Made by a program: the position numbers and the translations under genes. 64,000 bases of DNA from assembly GCA_019426215.1 (NCBI GenBank), contig CM033395.1, positions 21,008,569 to 21,072,568 of the forward strand, in the 5' to 3' direction. Shown one piece after another: positions 43,426 to 55,681 of this stretch. The DNA comes from Buddleja alternifolia (taxonomy: Eukaryota; Streptophyta; Magnoliopsida; Lamiales; Scrophulariaceae). Position 1 is the stretch's first letter. Each line of letters opens with the position of its first letter. Below the pieces are notes generated by a model. It worked only from the letters and a program-made list of their open reading frames with translations, searched no databases and was not told the DNA's origin.

Positions 43426-45644
43426 CTAATTCTTTTTAGGTACCCATTTTGTTTTGGGTCCTTCAACGTTAGTAGCTTTAGTTAGAATTAAAACTTTCGA
43501 AGCCCATATTTGTCTTGTCTTCATTACGAGAAGACTGGTTTTCTTGGGTTTCGGTTTGTGTTGTGTGTGCTTTTTAGGTGTATAGTAATATCCTCGATTA
43601 TAATAGTAATCATAGTCATAATCATAATCATAATCATCATAGTATCGATAATATGATCTAGATCTTTGAGGATACTGACACTGGTATTTACTCGGCACTG
43701 GCTTAAGAGTCGTTTTTGGTGATGGACACTTAGCGTTTGATTCACTGGTAGAAGGTTTCTCCTTAGCCCTTTGAACATTTGGATAGACCTTTTTTTTTGC
43801 ATCATTCACTTTCGTCTTCTCCTTGTTTCCTGAGTTGGTATTAACCTTTTCATTTGGCCTCTTTCCATTGTCTTTGGGTTCATTCAGTGTTTGACTGTTT
43901 GAACTCTTCTCAACAAAGAATACACCTTTTCCTTTGTTGGTTGCCGTAACCTTAGACGCTTTTTATTTTTGACTAAATTTATCACAACCTAAACTGATCT
44001 TTTCACTAAAAAGTCTAGTTACCTCAGTCACATTATCTAGCTTTCTTGATGCTTTTGATAATGGTGAGACAAGCTGCTCTGATTTGGCAAGTTTAGCGAT
44101 CAATTCAACTTCACTCTTAACTATTATATGAGTATCACTTTTCAATTGAGTAATCTCACTCTCAAGCGATTGTTTTTTTTCAATACATTGTTGTTGAACT
44201 TGCAACTCTGCCTTAAGCGTCACGTTATCACTTGTGAGTGATGAAATGATATCAAAGTGATTTTGATATAACTGGGAGGCATCTTGACAATCTTTATAAT
44301 ATTCATTTACGTTGTCAAGTAATTCATCATAAGAAAGATGACGAGATAATTTAGTGGTTACCTTAGATAGCGAGTCATCAGACGCTTCTTCATCTCTTTC
44401 CATAAGACAAATTAACGCTAAGTCGTTTGATGGCTCATCATCACTACTTTCTTCTGATGATTCCAAGTCCTCTTCAGGTGTGGAGATTGGTTCAGACTCC
44501 GCTAGCAAACCTTGTTGGCGAAGGTTGCTCCTGAATTGGTTTCTCTCCGCATGGTCTTGCCTTGTGGGCTTAAACACATTTGGATAAGGGCAATTTACCT
44601 GGTAGTGCCCTGGTTTCCTGCAGTTATAACAAAGGTTAGTTTTCATTTTCTGTTCAGTTAATAACCTTTTGGAAACTACTGGCGCTGAGAGATTCTGAGT
44701 CGAAGACAGAGGCGCTTAGTATTGAACTGGTGCTAGAGGCTGAGGAGCAGAATACACTGCCGCTTGATATTGAGGCGTTAGTGAAGGGGGATGGGTTGGA
44801 AATGAGGTCTGTCCAACATGATTTCTCTTTTTATATCTTAGAAATTTCTTAATTTTCTTTACCAATAAAGCCATTTCCTTATCCTCATTTATTTTGTCGC
44901 TTTCACCTCACTGACTGCTTTTCCCTTACTCTTGGTGGTAGCGATTAAGGCTCCGAATTCAGTCGCTAAAGTCGATGTGTCGCTGACTTCACCCAATTCG
45001 AACTTAAATGCCCTTAACTCCAAAAATACATGTTCTGGAGTTAGAATTTCCAATGTCTGTGATTCTCTCATGGCAACAATCTTTATCAAGTACTTGCTTG
45101 GAAGACTCCTAAATATCTTGTTGACCATCTCCTTGTTGATCAACTCCGTATCTAGTGATACTAACTCTGTAATTAGCAAAGTGAACTTTATGTCCAATTG
45201 ATGTAGTGTCTCGTTGGGCTGCATTTTGAAATGCTCAATTCTTTCTATGCCTATAGAGAGCTTGTTCTCCCTCATCTGTGCTGAACCTTCACACACAATG
45301 GCCAATTTATCCCATATCTCTTTTGAAGTCTTATATTGCTTGATCTTGTTGAAAAATCCATCATTATCTATTAACACTTAGTAAAGAGTGCTTCGTCCAA
45401 TATTATCTAGGTTTGCTCTTTTTCGATCTTCTAGCGTCCATTCCAACTTAGGTTTCTCGACATAACCATCTGGAGTTGCTTCAGCCGCTCTAGGGGCTCG
45501 AGTTATAACTTTCATGATCTAAATGGGGCCATCTGTAATTACATCACACATCTCATTATCACATGAACAAAGATAAGCGAATGCTCTAAGTTTCCATGAG
45601 TCATAGTTTGACTCAATCAACTTTGGCAGTTTGTTAAAATCCAT
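43426..45644 (-). pseudogene. Element I gag
   Basis: ATG 45644 (MDFNKLPKLIESNYDSW) to TAG 43428-43426, about 740 codons. The capsid is open at 44889-45377. The zinc knuckle CYNCRKPGHYQVNC is fully preserved near 44595-44640, followed by an acidic segment and a coiled-coil-like stretch (43963-44646), a Lys-rich part and a Tyr/Asp-rich tail (43426-43809, with a short DYDYDYDYDY expansion). Stops near 45500 and 45378 and shifts near 44800 and 43960 break it. Confidence 0.88.
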
Positions 45645-45739
45645 GATATGAGATTAAAAAAAAGTAAAGCTACTAAGTTTAGAAAAATGGATCTAAACAA
45701 GCAGTTACGGTCGGAAACGCTTAGGTTTCTACTTCAACC

Positions 45740-45751
45740 GCTCTGATACCA
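45740..45751 (-). other. Element I primer binding site (tRNA-iMet)
   Basis: Minus-strand TGGTATCAGAGC, exact, two bases inside the LTR end at 45754. Confidence 0.93.
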
Positions 45752-45753
45752 CT

Positions 45754-47227
45754 TGATGTTCCCAAGTGTCATACGAAAGGGTATAAAAGGGGGGTAATTG
45801 AATAGACCCTAAAGTCTTTTTCAACTTTAAAAGTTCGTATCACTTTTGAAGGTTTTGAACTCTTAGTAAGCTGAGTGCTAGGTCAGGCGCTTAAAGATAG
45901 ATAACTTAGACCTAGTGATTTCAACGATTACCAAAGTAGGGTAACGTTTTAATCGCTTAATCAGGGTTAGCAAAGAAAAATGATTGTAAAGCTTAGCGTT
46001 CTCTTTAGTCAAATAGTCGCTTTACCGGTTTCATGCCTTTTTCAAAGATATAATATGAATAAGTAAAGTAAAACAATAAAGCGGTAAATAACACAAGATA
46101 TTGTGAAGTTCACTGGGTGATGTAATCCCAGCTACGTCCTTCATGTCCTTTGCACTTGGAGGAATTAACTAGATTGATTATCGAAGGATCACACAGAGGC
46201 TTCTACAAAATAGATGAAACAGAAGATGATCTTAAGCTCCTTGATCACACAGACTTCAGCTCCAATAAAGACCTTCTTCAACAAGCTTATTTTACACAAA
46301 AATACTGCTTGTAAAATCAACAAACTTCCCCACTCAGATGAAAGATGTTGAGGGTTTTGTCATGGGTTTGTTTGATGTTGGGAAGTTCAAATAACTTTGG
46401 ATATCTCAATAAGAGTTTAGGGTTCTTCTTTGAAGAAGTTTGAGATATCTTTGACTGTCTTTGGAATGTGTATGAAAATTTTGAAGGATTTTTTGCTATG
46501 GAATTTGTAAGCTTTTCTCTCAAATAATTTCAGCAAAGTTTTGACCTTTTCTTGTGCATGTACGTGTATAATTAGGGTTTGCTGGAGGGTACTAGTTATA
46601 GAGATTTCTTAGGATTTGTCCGTTGGACATATGTAGCGCGTTAAACAGTCCCTTTCTGACATTCAAAAATCCTTTCTAGTTCCAATTGGACAAGAGCAGG
46701 TTTTGAACTCTGATTTCTGACAGTCTAGTCAAAAGGTGGCTTGTCCACAAATCATAATATCTTATCATATTTAATGCACTTATCAGGCATTTAATGCATT
46801 TAAATTTATTTTTCGTTGGAAATAAATATCCGTTTATGATTGTATTAAGTCCTCCATGACTTGAGAATTTATTTCAGGTGAATCTGATCCTTGATCGCTT
46901 GAGTATTTTGAGCGCTTGATTCTACAACCATGAAACTGTCATTTAGTGTTTGATAGTTGCTAAGAACAAATCTTCATCTTCATTTGACTTCAGAAGCTGA
47001 TCTTCAACTTCATCTCTAATAGACTCACCTAGAATTCTATTAGCGACTCGGTATCTAATACTTAGTCTAAAATCTACAAAGATAAAAATTACAATCCTAA
47101 CAAAATAACAAATATTCAAACGCTTATACAAATGTTTTATAAAAGCATAAACTTACATTCTTTTTGGGATCTAACATAAAATCCTATCTTGTCATCATCA
47201 AAATATCTAACATTTAATTTCCTAATA
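45754..47227 (-). repeat. Element I 5' LTR
   Basis: 1,474 bases. Minus-strand start TATTAGGAAATTAAATG at 47227 (TG decayed to TA) and end GGGAACATCA. Nearly identical, in opposite orientation, to LTR fragment O at 61072-61959. Confidence 0.9.
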
Positions 47228-47232
47228 CCAAC

Positions 47233-47561
47233 TCTCGCTTAGATGAAATCTCCAAAGGTACGTGTGACCTCTACCCTATGAAATTCCCGTCTTGGTCTCA
47301 TTAAGGGTAAAACCCAGCCTAACATCATACTTTCAAAGCACTTTACCTTAAGGATTAGAAAAGAGGCATCTCTTTTGGACACTCTCCTTTAAATTAGTGT
47401 TTTTATGAGTCACGATGTACGGGTTTTCCTACCCAATGAAGCTTCTTCAAGGGGTCCGCTATCACAAAGGTTGGGTTTCTCCTGGAGGTACTCCTTTATG
47501 AGCTCTGCCCATCCCCCTCCATGATTATGGATCTAGCCTAATCACTAGTCCAAATATGCTC

Positions 47562-47606
<45 letters not shown>

Positions 47607-48374
47607 CATGCATGATTATATTGATCTAGCATCAATGCTAGTCAACATATGCTCACATCATATAATTTATATATCACTTTTATGCATCTTTATATACTTA
47701 AACTTCTCTTTTCTTTTCTTCTCAACTTGTGCACCTGTTAAATTTACTCCACAGAAATAACCAATAGAGGTTAATAATAACAATGCCAAACAATATAAAT
47801 TTTTGAAAGTCATTTATTATGACTCTTACTTGGGTAAACTCATAATTCATCAAATTTTATGTTTAATAAATTAAGATGATATAATTCACGTATTTCAAGT
47901 TTCCACCTCGTATGAAATCAAATATCATAACGCCTTTACAGACAATTTCCATTTCATGGGACATATATAATATTATTTTACATCTTAGTTATATTTACAC
48001 AACTTTCTTGTTCTCGTTTCATGTGCACGAACCTTTAGTTCGTAAGGGGAGCTCCACAAGGAATAATTATCAGAATATATATAGAGATGGTCAATCTAGA
48101 TATTCACCATTTCTTTTCATTTTCCTTTTATTTATTTATTTATTTACAAACTTCTTGAATTTTACTCAAAACATAAAATTATCACATAAAATGAAAAACA
48201 TCAATATATGCCCCCTTACTTCTCTATATCTGGAAAAGAACGCGAGACTTGTAATTATCTTTTCACTAGGTAAATTTCTAAATATATAAATTAAGCAAGC
48301 ATTAATATTTCAATAATTTCTTCTCAATTTCATTTTGTATATTCTTGCACTTCAATAACTTAACAGAAATCATC
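47233..48374. other. Unassigned AT-rich sequence between I and J
   Basis: No recognisable gene. A 125-codon frame at 47912-48289 has no motif and an AT-driven, low-complexity composition, so I do not call it. The phrase ATGCTCACAACAT also occurs in the H leader, hinting at an old retroelement leader. It contains the AT microsatellite below. Confidence 0.5.
47567..47605. repeat. (AT)n microsatellite
   Basis: About 19 uninterrupted AT units. Confidence 0.97.
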
Positions 48375-48850
48375 CTACCTGTTAGGAATTTCATGTTAGA
48401 TGTTTTGATGATGACAATGAGGATTACTTGTTAGACCCCAAGATATGTAAGTTTGATTTTAGTAGAAATCATGTATAAGCTTTGAGCGTTAGATTTGTAA
48501 TAGGCTTTATAGGCCTTGTTTTATTTTTATTCTAGAATGTTAGGCAAAGTATTCTTAGACTGTGCGTCTGGTAATTTCTGAGTGAGTTTATCAGTAGTTA
48601 AGTTTGAAGACTCAAGCGCCTGAAGTCTGAATGAAGATAAAGATTCGAAGCGTCCAAACGACCAGCTATTTCAAGCGTTTATTAGGACAAAAGTTATTCA
48701 AGGATGAAGGAGCGTCTATCAATGACTGATTTCACCTAAATTTATTTCTAAGTCAATAGATTACTACTAACCAAAGTTAACTTTTATTTTGGCTGTCTAA
48801 CTCTTGAACTATAAAAGAGTAAGTATTGCCATCATCAAAAAGGGGGAAAT

Positions 48851-50342
48851 TGTTAGGAATTTCATGTTAGATGTTTTGATGATGACAATGAGGATTCCTT
48901 GTTAGACCCCAAGATATGTAAGTTTGATTTTAGTAGAAATCATGTATAATCTTTGAGCGTTAGATTTGTAATAGGCTTTGTTTTATTTTTATTCTAGAAT
49001 GTTAGGCCAAGCATTCTTAGACTCGGCGTCTGACAATATCTGAGTGAGTTTATCAGTAGTTAAGTTTGAAGACTCAAGCGCCTGAAGTCTGACTGAAGAT
49101 AAAGATTCCAAGCGTCCAAACGACCAGCTATTTCTACCGTTTATTAGGACAGAAGTTATTCAAGGATGAATGAGCGTCTAGCAATGAGTTTAATGCAAAT
49201 ATTCTCAGTGCATGAAATGCCAACGGGCATTCAATTCAAATGCATTAAATGCTGATAAAAGCATTAAATGTGATAAGCTCTTTCGGACGTACGGAGAAGC
49301 CACCCTATTGGATTATCAACTATGCACAGACTGCAGCACCAACTTTTGTGCAGCAGATTTTCAGGAAAAGGACAAAAGTTGTTCACTCGCGGAATTGAGA
49401 GACACACACCTGTGCATGTGTCAAACTGACACTTTTTCCAAGAATGCCTATAAATAGGACTTCAACAACAAGCCAAACACACCCGATTGATTCCAAGCCA
49501 AATTGCTATTGGATTGAAGTCTCATTCCTTAAATTCTCAGAAAAGCCAGAATATTCAAGCAAATATTCTCTTTGCTTTTCTTCAATTCCTGAGACAGTCA
49601 ACTAATATCTCAAACATTCTTTTCGGAGAAACCTACATTACTATTGAGACATTCCCAATTGTTTGAACTTTATCAAAATCAAACAAATTGTTTAGGAAAA
49701 CCTCATATAAGCCTCGCGATCTGTGTGAAGTCGAAGTTGGATACTTGCACTATTTCTGGGTGAAAGAAGCAAGGGGATAGAAGTGATTTGGAGCAGAAAT
49801 CTGTGTGATCAAGGAGTTCAAGTCATCGACATCCATCTCTCACTAATTTGTAGAAGATTTTGTGTGACTCTTTGAAAATTACTTTAGTGGATTGCCTCCA
49901 AGTGTTCAAGGAAAAGAAGGACATAGTTGGGATTACACCACCCAACGAACCCTACAAATTTTTTGTTATTTACTTTACAGTCAATTTTCTTATTATCATA
50001 TCATTACATAAATTGATTAAGTAAAACACAATCAAAAGCTAAGCAACTAAGAAACAATTTGTGACGCTAAAAGCTTTCAAACAAGAAGACTATAAAATCA
50101 TTCCATTGTGCTAACACTGAACAAAGAAGTGAACGCTTAAACCTATTTGGTTATAGTATTCAAATCTTGAAGTCTAAGTTAACTTTCTATATAGAATATT
50201 CAATAGACGCTCAGTCAAGTGCCTACTTCTCAAGCGTCCAACACATTTTTAATATGAATTTTTTAAGTCGAAAAAGACTTCGGGGTCTATTCAAACCCCA
50301 CCCCCCCTTCTAGACCCTTTCGTATGCCACTTGGGACCAACA
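48851..50342 (+). repeat. Element J 3' LTR
   Basis: 1,492 bases, TGTTAGGAATTTCATG to GGGACCAACA, the best-preserved LTR end of the family here. TATAAATA lies at 49449-49456. It differs from the partial 5' LTR after ...GAGCGTCTA-CAATGA near 49185, so one of the two carries a further indel. Confidence 0.9.
49449..49456 (+). promoter_or_regulatory. TATA box of element J LTR
   Basis: TATAAATA in GCCTATAAATAGG, about 600 bases into the LTR, as in the other copies. Confidence 0.55.
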
Positions 50343-50347
50343 CTACC

Positions 50348-52890
50348 TCACCGTAATTACGAACCCCCACATTTCTCAAGGTCTTCTAATAAAATTCAAT
50401 ACTTTAGAAATCAATTAAATATGATTAAAATTTACGCTTTAAGTACTTGATTACTATATCTTAGACATAGACTATAAATCATTATTCTGGTTTAATATAT
50501 GATATCTTATCATTTGAACTTTATGTATCGCCTCGAAAACTTGTAGTATTTAGTATGGTAAATAGCTTAATGCCCCGTAAGAAAATCTCACAAAATTTAA
50601 CATAGTTATGTTTATGTTTAATATATTAGAGTCTTCTTTCCATTCTTAAATTTAACATATTAACTCTTGAGAATTAATCAAGTAGAGAGTTAATTGAGAA
50701 CAAAATTCATATGAAAGTAGAATCTGATGTAAAAAGGAATCACAAACCTTATAAGTTATGAGTTATGGAGGAGAGATTCAAAGTTTTAAAATGCAATCAA
50801 AATTCATCTTAGCAGTGTATGTCTTAGTTTATTTATTATTCTTTATTACTACAGAATATATAATCGCATTTGTAGTTAAAAAGAAAATATTTATTTCCAT
50901 TTTTTATTAATATTAAAATCACTATCACAAATTCTAAAAGCTATTATAACAATATCAGTTTTAGAATTTTAATGTGAAACATTATTACTCTATAGGAGTC
51001 TAAAAATATTGTATTCAAAACAATATTATTCCAAAGCAAATTATATTCACACGGACAATGTAATGCTTCAGCAATACAGTATTTTAACATTGTAACACAA
51101 TTCTCCAATAATCATTCTTTTTATTTTTTTTTAAACTCATTTTCAACATGAACGCCTGAATGGAACTAAGTATATCTTTTCATTATACGTTGGAGCTTTC
51201 AACACATTCTTATGGATTGTAGAAACACATAACTCAAAAGTTTGAGAATATATACTTCGAATTTGACGATAAATATCTTGTGAAACTTTGCCCAAAGCAA
51301 ACTTCAAGATGATCTAATGAATGTCAAGTCTCTCAAGACAACTCTTAAGAAAATAAATGAGATTAATGACATTAGAAAATTCAATGAATTCACAATTAAT
51401 TACTAAAATGATTCACGTTGAAATAAATTAAAATGTCAATTCAAAAAGTCATCCAATAAATTTATCAGCTCAGAAATATTACTGAGTTCTCACATTTTTC
51501 CTATTTTCTTTGAATTATCTTTTTATATATTAATACTTCAAGGGTATAATGTACATGTAGTTCAGAATTTGCAAGTATCATAATATTTCAACTTTACTAA
51601 CACCTCATACTTTTCTTACACAATTTGTTATTCGAAATTTACAAAATTAAATATTACAATACAAAAATATAATTACCAATTATCTTTCCAAACGCTTTTA
51701 TTCCTTTTTCCTAACTATCGTATATGCTTATATGCTAAAATTAATGCACACACTAATGATTCAATATGAGGTGTCTCCTGGTCAAATTTCAAATCTTATA
51801 GTTACAATTAAAGTCAACCCACATTTCCTAATGTTCAGTACAATTTAATTTGAGGACACTTAATGAAACGTGATAAACAGTTTGGAAACATTTTCCATAG
51901 AGCATAATCATACATTTTGATCAATCTTCATACAAATGAATGTCGATGTAAGAAGATATGCACCTCTTTGAATTAAAGAACACCTTATGTGTTAGAGACT
52001 TCAATGGATCTCTTTGTTTCCTTCTAAAGCAATGTCAAAGAAGCTAATGCAATTTAGATCCTTAGATCCTATAAATCCAATGCACTATAACTCATTGACA
52101 TGTTAAAGATTTACATTAGAAACTTATAGGCAGCTTATATATGATGACTCACACTTCAACTCAGAACTCGTTTAGTCATTTGCACACAAACATGTATCAT
52201 CCATTAATTTATATATTATTCTCTATATATTCTGAATATCAAATAATGTCAATGTATTATGTCTGTTCTTAAATTAAATCAATTTACACATCATGTGACT
52301 AAGCATCTTATAATTTATAAGAATAAATTCACATTGGATGATAATCTAGTGACAAAATGCCCACTTGGTCTACTACATATTAACATATATAACCTCCAAA
52401 TAACAATAATTCAAAACATAGTCAAACTAACCTTAGGAGAATAACCAACTATTGTAACAACACTCATTCTCCAAAACAATTGTCATTCTTATCTATATAC
52501 TATTACAAAACGAAAGCATGCTTTCACTCAAAGTGGAAGTTAATTAGGGTACTTTTACTTGAAATGTCCTCAATATCTTTTTTCTTTAAAAAAACATTGC
52601 TCTATACAGAGGACAAAATGACCTTTAATATACACGAAAGTAGTTCGGATACGAAATTAACAAATGTTCCATATTTGTCCTTCAAGGCTTGCTGTCATCT
52701 CAATTATATTTTCAAATTCTGAATTTTGCAATCATTCATGTCAGACATTTGCCCCTTCTCGTGGTTTTTGAATTGAAGAAGTTGATGAAGAATAATCTTT
52801 ACAACTTATTAATTGTTTTTCCCTTTGGAATATTACATAGTTTTGAACTTCTTCATAAAGTAAACTGCATGAACTTACACTTGACAGACC
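50348..52890. other. Unassigned AT-rich sequence
   Basis: 2.5 kb with only short, random-looking frames and no motif, RNA gene or terminal repeat that I recognise. Before insertion of J it was continuous with 47233-48379. Confidence 0.5.
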
Positions 52891-53373
52891 TGTAAAACTT
52901 AAAGCATAAGAATTATTAATCATTAACTCATTTAGAATCTTGAATAAATAGTTGTTACATAAAACATAAAGTACTTATTTGATGTAGAATTAGCCATAAC
53001 CTTCAATAACCTTGATTCGCCTTAGCTTTAATTATTTGGAACTAAATTGGTTTCTCTCCCTTAACCTTAAACTTAATACCACAGAGAACTTTAACGGAAT
53101 AGTTTACTTTATTATGTGTGTTCTTAATAGGTGGAGAGAGGACCAATTTATAGATAACAACTTTAAATCTAGTACGTCTGTCATATACCAAAAGGAATGG
53201 CTTAGATTTTACTAAATACGAAAAATTTGCTAGGAAAGAAACCAATTACTTGATCGGAAAGTCAATCAATTAAATCAATTAACATTGATGATAGAATATG
53301 ATTAACTTACAAATGAATTAAATTGATTAACTTTCCTATTATATATGGTCAACTTTCGAACCATATTCTTACA
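52891..53373 (-). repeat. Element M 3' LTR
   Basis: 483 bases. Minus-strand start TGTAAGAATATGGTTCG at 53373 and end ...TTTAAGTTTTACA at 52891. Matches the N LTR (59541-60046) throughout. The PPT GGACCAAGTGGGAGAA (minus) follows at 53374-53389. Outer flank AGACC (52886-52890). Confidence 0.9.
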
Positions 53374-53741
53374 TTCTCCCACTTGGTCCGATAGTTCATA
53401 ACATTTAATAGTATAACATTTGGTGCGCAGAAATAAATCTCATAATGTCATTCTTCATCATAACTGACTTTAACATAATAAATCATGTAGTGAGAGTTAT
53501 GGCGGTCATACACTTTAAATTAGCATACTCCCTTCCATATACTACCACACTAGAAACTTGTCATGCTAGGTCACATACGTTATATAAATAACATAATGTC
53601 CACATAATTGCCTTAAAGACACATTAGTTTCTTGTTCAAACATCAAGTGTGCACAAACATAAGAACAAGAAATAGTCAATAAAATCAGAAACATATCATT
53701 AACGAGCCCATGAGTGTGTTAACATCATCATAATCAATCAT

Positions 53742-54273
53742 CAGTACAACTAAGACCCATTCTATGTACATGTTCTTTAAAAGTTTTTGGTTGTCGTCCT
53801 TTAGTCAATGGATCAGCAATCATAAGATTTGTCCTAATATGTTCAATACACACTCTGTTTCTGAACCTCCTCTTTAACGGCAAAGTACTTTATTTCCATA
53901 TGCTTAGCACCTCTGGAATATTTGGCGTTCTTAGAGAAGAATACTGCTGCAGAATTATCACAACAAACTGGCAGCGGCTTGGTAATGGTGTTGACAACCC
54001 CAAGTCCTGAAATAAAGTTTCGCAGAAATAATGCATGAATTGTAGCTTCATAACAAGCCACAAACTCTGCTTCCATAGTAGATGTAGCAGTGACAGATTG
54101 TTGGCACTTTTCCATGATATTGCTCCTTTAGCTAATAGGAAGAAATAACAAAACGTTGACTTCCCAGTATCAATACATCCATCAAAGTCTGAATCTATAT
54201 ATTTAATCACCTCTAACTGATCAAATCTCCTAAACGTGAGCATATAAGCTTTAGTCCCTTGAAGATAACGCAT
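53742..54273 (-). pseudogene. Element M RNase H
   Basis: MRYLQGTKAYMLTFRR, IDSDFDGCIDTGKST, a shift, then TATSTMEAEFVACYEA, CCDNSAAVFFSKN and KHMEIKYFAVKEEVQ. After another shift, MIADPLTKGRQPKTF and HRMGL reach the normal end near 53742. Acidic residues of the SDFD, MEAE and CDN motifs are present. Confidence 0.88.
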
Positions 54274-55681
54274 TACTTACTTTGCAGCTTTCCAATGATC
54301 CATTCCAGGATTACTTTGATATCGTCCCAGCATTCCAACCGCAAAGCTAATATCAGGTCTCGTACATGTTTAAAGATACATCAAACTACCCACAACAGAG
54401 GCATATGGAATAGATTGCATTTCCTTTCGTTCCACATCACTCTTTGGACATTGCATGAGATTAAACTTATCCCTTTTTTGTATTGGGACAACTCCTCCAA
54501 AACATTTGTTCATTTGAAATTTCTCAAGAATTTTCTCGATATAAGATTTCTGAGACAATCCTAACAATCCTTGTGATCTCTTTCTAAATATTGAAATTTC
54601 AATCACATAGGATGCCTCTCCCATATCTTTCATTTCAAATTTCTTAAAGAGAAAATCTTTACTCTCATACAATATGCCCAAGTCATTAGCAGCACGCAAT
54701 ATATCATTAACATATAGAACTAAAAAGATAAACTTACTCCCACTAATCTTTCGGTAAATATACCGGTCAACGGTATTTTCTTGAAAACCAAAAGATGTGA
54801 TAGTATCATTGAACTAAAGATACCATTGCCTGAAAGCTTGTTCAAGTCCATATATTAATTTCTTATGTTTACACACCATGTAACCCTTTCCTTCTATGGA
54901 AAAACCTTCGGGTTGATCCATATAAACTTCCTCCTCAAGATCCCCATTAAGAAAAGTTGTTTTCACATCCATTTGATGCAACTCTAGATCATACTGAGGT
55001 ACTAAATCCATAATGATTCTTTATGAATCTTTCTTTGAAACAGGTGAAAAGGCCTCTTTATAATCAATGGCAACCTTTTGAGTGTAACCTTTGGCAACAA
55101 GTCTAGCTTTATATCGTTCGACATTGCCATTTGAGTCGCGTTTGGTCTTAAAGACCCGTTCACACCCAACTCGTTTAGAACCTTCTGGAAAGTCTACGCG
55201 ACCCCAGATATTATTTCCAGCCATTGATTTTAACTGATCTTTCATAGGATTAATCCACTTATCAGACTTATCACCATCAATGGCTTGTGAAAACGAAACA
55301 GGATCTTCACCAAGGCCTAAGTCAACTTCTGACTCTTGCAAATAAACCGCATAGTCATCAGGAATAGCTGACCTTCTAGCCCTTGCAGGTTTATTCAACG
55401 CTATTCCATATGGCTCATTTATGTTAGGTGGTGGTAAGTCAGGTTTTCATGGGGTGCTTCTTCATTCAAATATTGACCATTATTTTGCTCTTGCATTTCT
55501 GGAACAATATTTGGAACAATTGTGGATGTGGGAATATTTATAGGTGATGGAACATCAACTCTTATTACATTAATATCCACAAGTTGTTTGTTAGCACTCC
55601 CACTAACTTCACCATTTTCAATGAACTTGGCATTGCCTGTCTCAACAATTCTAGAACATTGATTTGGACAGTAAAACCTAT
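54274..55681 (-). pseudogene. Element M reverse transcriptase with mutated active site
   Basis: Linker and RT N-terminus open at 55021-55398 (DKWINPMKDQLKSM, YKARLVAKGYTQK, FSPVS). The palm is at 54814-55011 (ELHQMDVKTTFLNGDLEEE, IYGLEQA). The active site at 54714-54703 reads YVND instead of YVDD, so one catalytic aspartate is lost. The thumb is at 54370-54699 (FEMKDMGEASYV, GLSQKSYIEKIL, IPYASVVGSLMY). Upstream linker 55419-55681; P interrupts here. Confidence 0.88.

Larger units (their letters stand above)
41375..47227 (-). mobile_element. SIRE-type element I with target duplication CCAAC
   Basis: 5' LTR 45754-47227, primer site, gag 45644-43426, protease, integrase and RT linker to 41680, then directly a 3' LTR fragment 41375-41679. 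CCAAC stands at 41370-41374 and 47228-47232, so both outer ends are original. RT, RNase H, any env-like gene and about 1.2 kb of 3' LTR were removed by one deletion. Confidence 0.9.
48380..50342 (+). mobile_element. SIRE-related element J, reduced to LTR fragment + PPT + LTR
   Basis: A partial 5' LTR (48380 to about 48760) joins about 85 bases of the internal 3' end with PPT 48837-48850, followed by a complete 3' LTR 48851-50342. CTACC at 48375-48379 and 50343-50347 is the target duplication. All genes are deleted. The LTR belongs to a distinct subfamily (GATGACAATGAGG instead of GATGACAAGATAGG). Confidence 0.9.

Noticed and set aside
46317..46523. A 68-codon frame shared by the I LTR and O (61622-61828)
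   Set aside because: Explained by recent common origin of the two LTRs. It lies in U5-side sequence and is broken in B, P and S2.
47912..48289. A 125-codon frame in the AT-rich gap
   Set aside because: Composition-driven (Phe, Leu, Ile, Ser and Thr rich) with no motif, no repeat of the frame elsewhere and no promoter.
53012..53215. A similar frame at 53012-53215 and 59695-59925 in opposite orientations
   Set aside because: Both are inside the LTRs of M and N; the resemblance is LTR homology.
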